Assembly (NCBI GenBank): GCA_902761735.1
Contig: CACWLL010000006.1
Coordinates: 124,001-188,000 of the forward strand
From: an uncultured bacterium
GTDB lineage: Bacteria > Cyanobacteriota > Vampirovibrionia > Gastranaerophilales > Gastranaerophilaceae
Direction: 5' to 3'
DNA: 64,000 nt
The number at the start of each line of letters is the position of its first letter. Position 1 is the first letter of the stretch. The notes beneath the pieces were generated by a model. That model worked only from the letters and a program-made list of their open reading frames with translations, had not been told where the DNA came from and ran no database searches. The translations under genes were made by a program, and so were the position numbers. This document shows, piece by piece, positions 59,703 through 64,000 of this stretch.

Positions 59703-62360
59703 ATGACTAAGACAGCTATTAATATTGAAGATTTACCTACGGTTTATGATGCAAAGGCTACTGAGGGTGAGATATATAAGTTTTGGGAAGACGGAGAATA
59801 TTTCAAGGCAAATGCAAAAAGCGATAAGCCTGCTTATTCTATGGTTATTCCTCCTCCAAACGTAACAGGTGTTCTTCACATGGGACACGCTTTGGATGAA
59901 ACTTTACAAGATATTCTTACTCGTTATCACAGAATGTCGGGTTATGAAACTTTATGGCTTCCGGGTACCGATCACGCCGGTATTGCAACTCAAAACGTTG
60001 TTGAAAAAAACTTGAGAGAAAAAGGTTTGTCGCGTTATGATTTGGGTAGAGAAAAATTCTTGGAAGAAACATGGAAATGGGCTAATGAACATAAATCAGC
60101 TATCTTAGATCAATGTAAAAGATTAGGTGCATCTTTTGACCGTTCAAGAGAAAGATTTACTTTTGACAAGGGTTGTTCTGATGCAGTCAAGGAAGTCTTT
60201 ATAAAACTGTACGAAAAAGGATTAATTTATAGAGGTAAATATATTGTTAATTGGTGTCCTCGTTGCAACAGCGCAATTTCAGATGTAGAAACAGAGTACG
60301 AAACAGAACAAGGGCATTTGTGGGAAATTTCATACCCACTAAAGGGTGAACATGGGGCAATTATTGTTGCAACAACAAGACCTGAAACAATTTTCGGTGA
60401 CGTTGCGATTGCGGTTCATCCTGATGACAGCAAATACTCCGAATTAATCGGTAAAACTGTCGTTATACCTTTGTCCGGAAGAGAAATTCCTATTATTGCG
60501 GATGAATATGTCGACAGAAATTTTGGTACAGGTGCTGTTAAAATTACTCCGGCGCATGACCCTAACGATTTTGAAGTCGGTAAACGTCACGGTCTGAAAC
60601 CTATTTGGATTTTGGATGAAAACGGCAAGATGAAAGCTTGCGGTGAAGTTCCTGAAAGTTTACACGGTCTTGACAGATATGATGCTCGTAAAAAGATTAT
60701 CGGAATGTTAGAGTACGAAAACTTTTTACTAAGGACTCGAGACCATGAACATAATGTTGGCAAATGTCAGCGTTGCGGAACAACTATTGAACCTTATCTT
60801 TCTGATCAGTGGTTTGTTAAGATGGAACCATTGGCAAAAGAAGCAATAGCCGCAGTAAAAGATGGAAGGATAAAATTTATTCCTGAAAGATGGGAAAAGA
60901 ACTACTTAGGCTGGATGGAAAATATTCGCGACTGGTGTATTTCCCGTCAATTATGGTGGGGACATCAAATTCCTGCATATTATCACAAAAAAACTAAGGA
61001 GATTGTTGTTGCAAAAGAAAATCCTGATCCTGAAAATTACATACAGGACAGCGATGTCCTTGATACTTGGTTCTCATCAGGTTTATGGCCGTTCTCTACA
61101 ATGGGATTCCCGAATACCGATAGCGACGATTTCAAAAAATTCTATCCTACAACAACTTTGGTAACAGGTTTTGATATCATATTCTTCTGGGTCGCAAGAA
61201 TGATTACTATGGGTCTTGAATTTACAGGTAAAGCTCCGTTTTCTACCGTATATATTCATGGACTTATAAGAGATGAAAAAGGTCAGAAGATGTCAAAATC
61301 AAAAGGTAATACTATTGACCCGGTTATGATTATTGATAAATACGGCTGTGATGCTTTGAGATTTACAATGACTTCTTTATGCACATACGGCGGTCAGGAT
61401 ATCAAGATGAGCGAAGAAAGATTTGAATACGGTCGTAACTTCGCAAATAAAATTTGGAATGCTTCGAGATTTGTGTTGATGAATTTGGAAGGTGTTGACG
61501 GAAGAGAAATTGATTTTGATAACTTGACTATTGCGGATAAGTGGATTTTAGATAAACTAAATTCAACGGCAAAAGAAATTAACGAAAATATTAAAGAATA
61601 TAGAATAGGTGAAACCGCACATACACTTTATGATTTCTTCTGGAATTCATATTGCGATTGGTATGTTGAAATTGCAAAAATTCAACTTCAGGATGATAAT
61701 TTGAAACTTAATACACAGAGAGTATTGAGATATGTTCTTGATATGTCATTAAGATTGTTACATCCGATTATGCCTCATATCACTGAACGTGTATGGCAAT
61801 TATTACCGCATCTTGATTCTGAAAAAGCAAGTGCGATAATTGTTGCGGATTATCCTGTATATCAGGAAAATCTTGTATTCTCAAAAGAAGCTCAAGAGAT
61901 GGAGTTGGTATTTGAAACAATAACATCGTTGAGAAATGTTCGTCAAAGTTTTAATATTTCAACATCTTTAAAAGTTGATATAGAAATTCGTGCAGATAAA
62001 GATGAAGAACCGATATTTAAGGCAATAGAAGCATATATTCATCGATTGGCAAAGGTTGAAAATATATCATATGCATCAAAAGATGTGCCGACACCGAAGA
62101 AGTCCGCTACGGCAGTTGTTTCAGCGTCTACTATCGTAATTCCTTTGGAAAATCTTATTGATTTTAATGAAGAAATAAAACGTCAGCAAAAGAAATTGGA
62201 TAAATTAACTGCCGAAAAGAAATCTTTAGAGGGTAGAATTAATAATCCTAAATTTGTGGCAAATGCTCCTAAAGAGTTGATAGCACAAACAAATGAAAGG
62301 ATTGCTGAGATAGATATGCAAAGCTCTACAATTCAACAGTTAATAGATTCTTTAAAATAG
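59703..62360 (+). CDS. valS: Valyl-tRNA synthetase
   Basis: 885 residues from ATG 59703 (AGAGG upstream). Class I synthetase: HIGH-type PPNVTGVLHMGHALDETLQD near 50-70, KMSKS in RDEKGQKMSKSKGNTIDP near 530, a CP1 editing domain (ATTRPETIFGDVAIAVHP, GTGAVKITPAHDPNDFEV), zinc-type Cys pairs (CPRCNSA, CQRCGTT), an anticodon-binding domain (WNSYCDWYVEIAK), and the C-terminal coiled-coil arm (QQKKLDKLTAEKKSLEGRINN). All domains are complete. The upstream gap (59514-59702) has no obvious T-box or other leader. Confidence 0.96.
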   Translation: MTKTAINIEDLPTVYDAKATEGEIYKFWEDGEYFKANAKSDKPAYSMVIPPPNVTGVLHMGHALDETLQDILTRYHRMSGYETLWLPGTDHAGIATQNVVEKNLREKGLSRYDLGREKFLEETWKWANEHKSAILDQCKRLGASFDRSRERFTFDKGCSDAVKEVFIKLYEKGLIYRGKYIVNWCPRCNSAISDVETEYETEQGHLWEISYPLKGEHGAIIVATTRPETIFGDVAIAVHPDDSKYSELIGKTVVIPLSGREIPIIADEYVDRNFGTGAVKITPAHDPNDFEVGKRHGLKPIWILDENGKMKACGEVPESLHGLDRYDARKKIIGMLEYENFLLRTRDHEHNVGKCQRCGTTIEPYLSDQWFVKMEPLAKEAIAAVKDGRIKFIPERWEKNYLGWMENIRDWCISRQLWWGHQIPAYYHKKTKEIVVAKENPDPENYIQDSDVLDTWFSSGLWPFSTMGFPNTDSDDFKKFYPTTTLVTGFDIIFFWVARMITMGLEFTGKAPFSTVYIHGLIRDEKGQKMSKSKGNTIDPVMIIDKYGCDALRFTMTSLCTYGGQDIKMSEERFEYGRNFANKIWNASRFVLMNLEGVDGREIDFDNLTIADKWILDKLNSTAKEINENIKEYRIGETAHTLYDFFWNSYCDWYVEIAKIQLQDDNLKLNTQRVLRYVLDMSLRLLHPIMPHITERVWQLLPHLDSEKASAIIVADYPVYQENLVFSKEAQEMELVFETITSLRNVRQSFNISTSLKVDIEIRADKDEEPIFKAIEAYIHRLAKVENISYASKDVPTPKKSATAVVSASTIVIPLENLIDFNEEIKRQQKKLDKLTAEKKSLEGRINNPKFVANAPKELIAQTNERIAEIDMQSSTIQQLIDSLK

Positions 62361-62412
62361 AATCAGTTAAATAATGCAATAATGTATATTATGCAAATTA
62401 TAAAGAAACACT

Positions 62413-62679
62413 TTATTTTTTCACAGCTTTTTTTATTATAAAGGCTAGTGCGGTGATTGTTCCGCCGCCAAACAATAATTTAACAAGCAGTGGAGTTTTT
62501 TTTCTATCCTCAAAACTGTAATGCTTCTCTTTTGAAATTACTTGTTTACTCGTTTTTTGAAATTTATCTTCAAGCTCTTTGTCTGTTACCTTGTATCGCA
62601 AAAGCTTGTCCGGCGGGGTTAAAACTCCGACGTTTGCTGAAGAATAACTTATTGGAACACTACTATTTACGCTTTCCAT
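62413..62679 (-). CDS. Small hypothetical protein with C-terminal membrane helix
   Basis: 88 residues. A polar N-terminal half (MESVNSSVPISYSSANVGVL) is followed by a charged helix (VTDKELEDKFQKTSKQVISK). The C-terminal hydrophobic helix ends in basic residues (LLVKLLFGGGTITALAFIIKKAVKK), as in a tail-anchored protein. No ribosome site is visible. The plan resembles the 103-residue protein at 33974-34285. No family is recognised. Confidence 0.55.
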   Translation of the reverse strand: MESVNSSVPISYSSANVGVLTPPDKLLRYKVTDKELEDKFQKTSKQVISKEKHYSFEDRKKTPLLVKLLFGGGTITALAFIIKKAVKK

Positions 62680-62764
62680 ATTTATATTAAAACTAAAACT
62701 TTTAAAAAATTGCGGAATTTTTATAAAATTTAATAAATTTATATAATGTATGAATTAAATTTTC

Positions 62765-62793
62765 TTGCCGTTGCTCTTAATTTTATCTATAAT
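62765..62793 (+). promoter_or_regulatory. Promoter giving a leaderless sensor-kinase mRNA
   Basis: TTGCCG (62765-62770), 17-base spacer, TATAAT (62788-62793), and then only six bases to ATG 62800. Transcription is expected at or within one base of the start codon. Confidence 0.65.
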
Positions 62794-62799
62794 AGCATT

Positions 62800-64000
62800 A
62801 TGAAGAAGTTTGATATATTCAATAAGTTTAGGGATGCTGTAATAATTGTCAATAGGTCCGGAGATGTGGTTTATAAAAATTACACCTTCAAACGTTGGTT
62901 TAAGGATTTTGTTGATTTAAAAAAATTCTCCCACAATATGAATTTTGATATTTGTCCTTTAAACAGTGAAAATATTGAAAACTATTCTCCTATATGGAAT
63001 GCGATTAATTCAAAAGAGGATTTTTTTGCGTGCGTTTCTTATCAAAGTGATGATGGCAAAATCTATTACTATGATTTGACGGTGCTGAAAAAAAAACAAT
63101 ATTCGGCAATGTTTTTTTCTGATGTTAGTGCATCAAATATTTTAAATAACGAAAAAAAACAAAATGAAAAACTAAAAGAACAGATTGAAAAATTGCAAGA
63201 AGATAATGAAGATTTACAAAATATTAAGCAAAAAGCTCAAGCTCAAGCTATCCGAATTGCTCTGATAAACAAAGTTTCCAATGCAATAAGAGAGTCTATG
63301 GATATATCAAAAATCTTACAATCGTCGTTGTATGAACTTGCAGTTATGTTTGGGGCATTTAAAGCATATTATGCATCAAATAATCATGGCAAGTTTCAGG
63401 TTGAAGAAATATATGGTGATAAACATTTACATAAAAATGCCCTGATAACCTTTGATACCAAAACTTTTGAGACAATTAGCAACAAGCAGATTTCGGTTGT
63501 AAACTGCCTGAAGGAATATGTCGATGCAGAACCGTTTAAACAATCTGTTATGAGAATAGTTGTTCCTGTTTATCATCTGCAAAAGCTTGTCGGAGTCATA
63601 GTTTTACTATGTTATCAAAAAAGAGAATTGAATGAAGAATTGGAAATTTTAGAGGCTATTTCTTTTCAATTAGGTAATGCCATTATAAGGGCAGAACTTT
63701 ACCAAAAGAATATTCAAACCGTAAAAGAACTAAAAAATACATTAAAAGAATTAAAAGAAACTCAATTGCAGCTTTTTAATTCTGAAAAAATGGCAGCTTT
63801 AGGACAATTGGTTGCCGGTGTTGCGCATGAAATTAATACTCCTGTTGCTTCTATAAAATCTAATAACGGTCTTATTTCAAAGTTAATTCCACAAATACAG
63901 GATGCTGAAATTTCAAGCATAATGCAGGAAATCAACCAAATAGACAGCGAAGCAATTCAAAGAATTTCTAATATTGTTGTTTCATTGAAAAAGTTTGTAA
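62800..64000 (+). CDS. Sensor histidine kinase, truncated by window end
   Basis: 400 codons are visible; the frame is open at the right edge. No membrane segments. The start has a PAS-like part (FRDAVIIVNRSGDVVYKNYTF), then a coiled coil (EKLKEQIEKLQEDNEDLQN). A GAF-like domain follows at about 160-300 (ALINKVSNAIRESMDISKILQSSLYELAVMFGAFKAYYA), then a second coiled coil and a HisKA-type box with H343 in GQLVAGVAHEINTPVASIKSN. The ATPase domain must lie beyond 64000. ATG 62800 is preferred because the consensus promoter ends six bases before it. An in-frame ATG at 62746 would lie upstream of the -35 box and also lacks a ribosome site. Confidence 0.85.
   Translation, partial: MKKFDIFNKFRDAVIIVNRSGDVVYKNYTFKRWFKDFVDLKKFSHNMNFDICPLNSENIENYSPIWNAINSKEDFFACVSYQSDDGKIYYYDLTVLKKKQYSAMFFSDVSASNILNNEKKQNEKLKEQIEKLQEDNEDLQNIKQKAQAQAIRIALINKVSNAIRESMDISKILQSSLYELAVMFGAFKAYYASNNHGKFQVEEIYGDKHLHKNALITFDTKTFETISNKQISVVNCLKEYVDAEPFKQSVMRIVVPVYHLQKLVGVIVLLCYQKRELNEELEILEAISFQLGNAIIRAELYQKNIQTVKELKNTLKELKETQLQLFNSEKMAALGQLVAGVAHEINTPVASIKSNNGLISKLIPQIQDAEISSIMQEINQIDSEAIQRISNIVVSLKKFV

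Noticed and set aside
62746-62799. Upstream in-frame ATG for the last sensor kinase
   Set aside because: It lies before the consensus promoter and has no ribosome site; the extra 18 residues do not look like a signal or domain.
1-64000. tRNA, rRNA, CRISPR, IS or prophage elements
   Set aside because: Scanned by eye for T-loop motifs, repeat-spacer arrays, transposase motifs and phage genes; none found. Small RNAs without strong structure could be missed.

Overview
The window is a chromosomal stretch from a low-GC, Gram-negative-type bacterium. It carries lipid A and inner-core LPS genes (rfaE2, lpxD, lpxC, fabZ), a TolC/MacAB-type tripartite exporter, an SLH-domain envelope protein with a signal peptide, many TPR proteins, RNase E/G together with RNase Y, a proton-pyrophosphatase, and a pilin-like protein with a DxNGxKxPNxWGxDV tail. 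Together with the AT-rich code this fits a non-photosynthetic Cyanobacteriota relative (Vampirovibrionia/Melainabacteria, probably Gastranaerophilales). That assignment is an inference from gene content; there is no rRNA here to settle it. I see no tRNA, rRNA, CRISPR array, insertion sequence or prophage.

Layout. 0-5.1 kb: two TPR-type proteins, then rfaE2-lpxD-lpxC-fabZ ending in a bidirectional terminator. 5.1-7.4 kb (minus): a secreted protein and a GltD-like oxidoreductase. 7.4-14.2 kb (plus): a radical SAM/DUF2344 protein, RNase E/G, two small membrane proteins and a large TPR protein. 14.2-18.9 kb (minus): tolC-macA-ATPase-permease from one strong promoter, then ahcY with its own promoter. 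20.4-29.5 kb (plus): a 1430-residue GH13 protein, rny, ymdB, a PHP phosphoesterase, a pilin-like protein and a LOG-family protein. 29.5-39.4 kb: small hypotheticals, hppA, yajQ, clpB and a family 2 glycosyltransferase. 39.4-44.3 kb: lineage-type hypotheticals and a visibly AT-richer three-gene cassette (41.7-44.1 kb, minus). 44.3-52.8 kb: a DegT-type aminotransferase, a coiled-coil protein, the SLH protein, a TPR protein, a two-component pair and a secreted protein. 52.8-64 kb: two cysteine-cluster (YkgJ-type) proteins, a nitrilase followed by NAD synthetase, a TM1266-like ACT protein, a repeat protein, valS and a truncated sensor kinase.

How it works together. Most of the window is housekeeping: envelope synthesis, RNA decay (RNase E/G, RNase Y), the methyl cycle (AhcY), NAD synthesis, energy (HppA), proteostasis (ClpB) and translation (ValS). 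Many promoters match TTGnnn-N16/17-TATAAT well. In at least two signalling genes the -10 box lies only six bases from the start codon, which suggests leaderless mRNAs.

The least explained part is the 41.7-44.1 kb cassette. Its two larger proteins appear to share a C-terminal DxYDF module. In the second gene that module is cut off by an eight-A homopolymer frameshift; restoring the frame gives about 313 residues and a stop that overlaps the next start codon.
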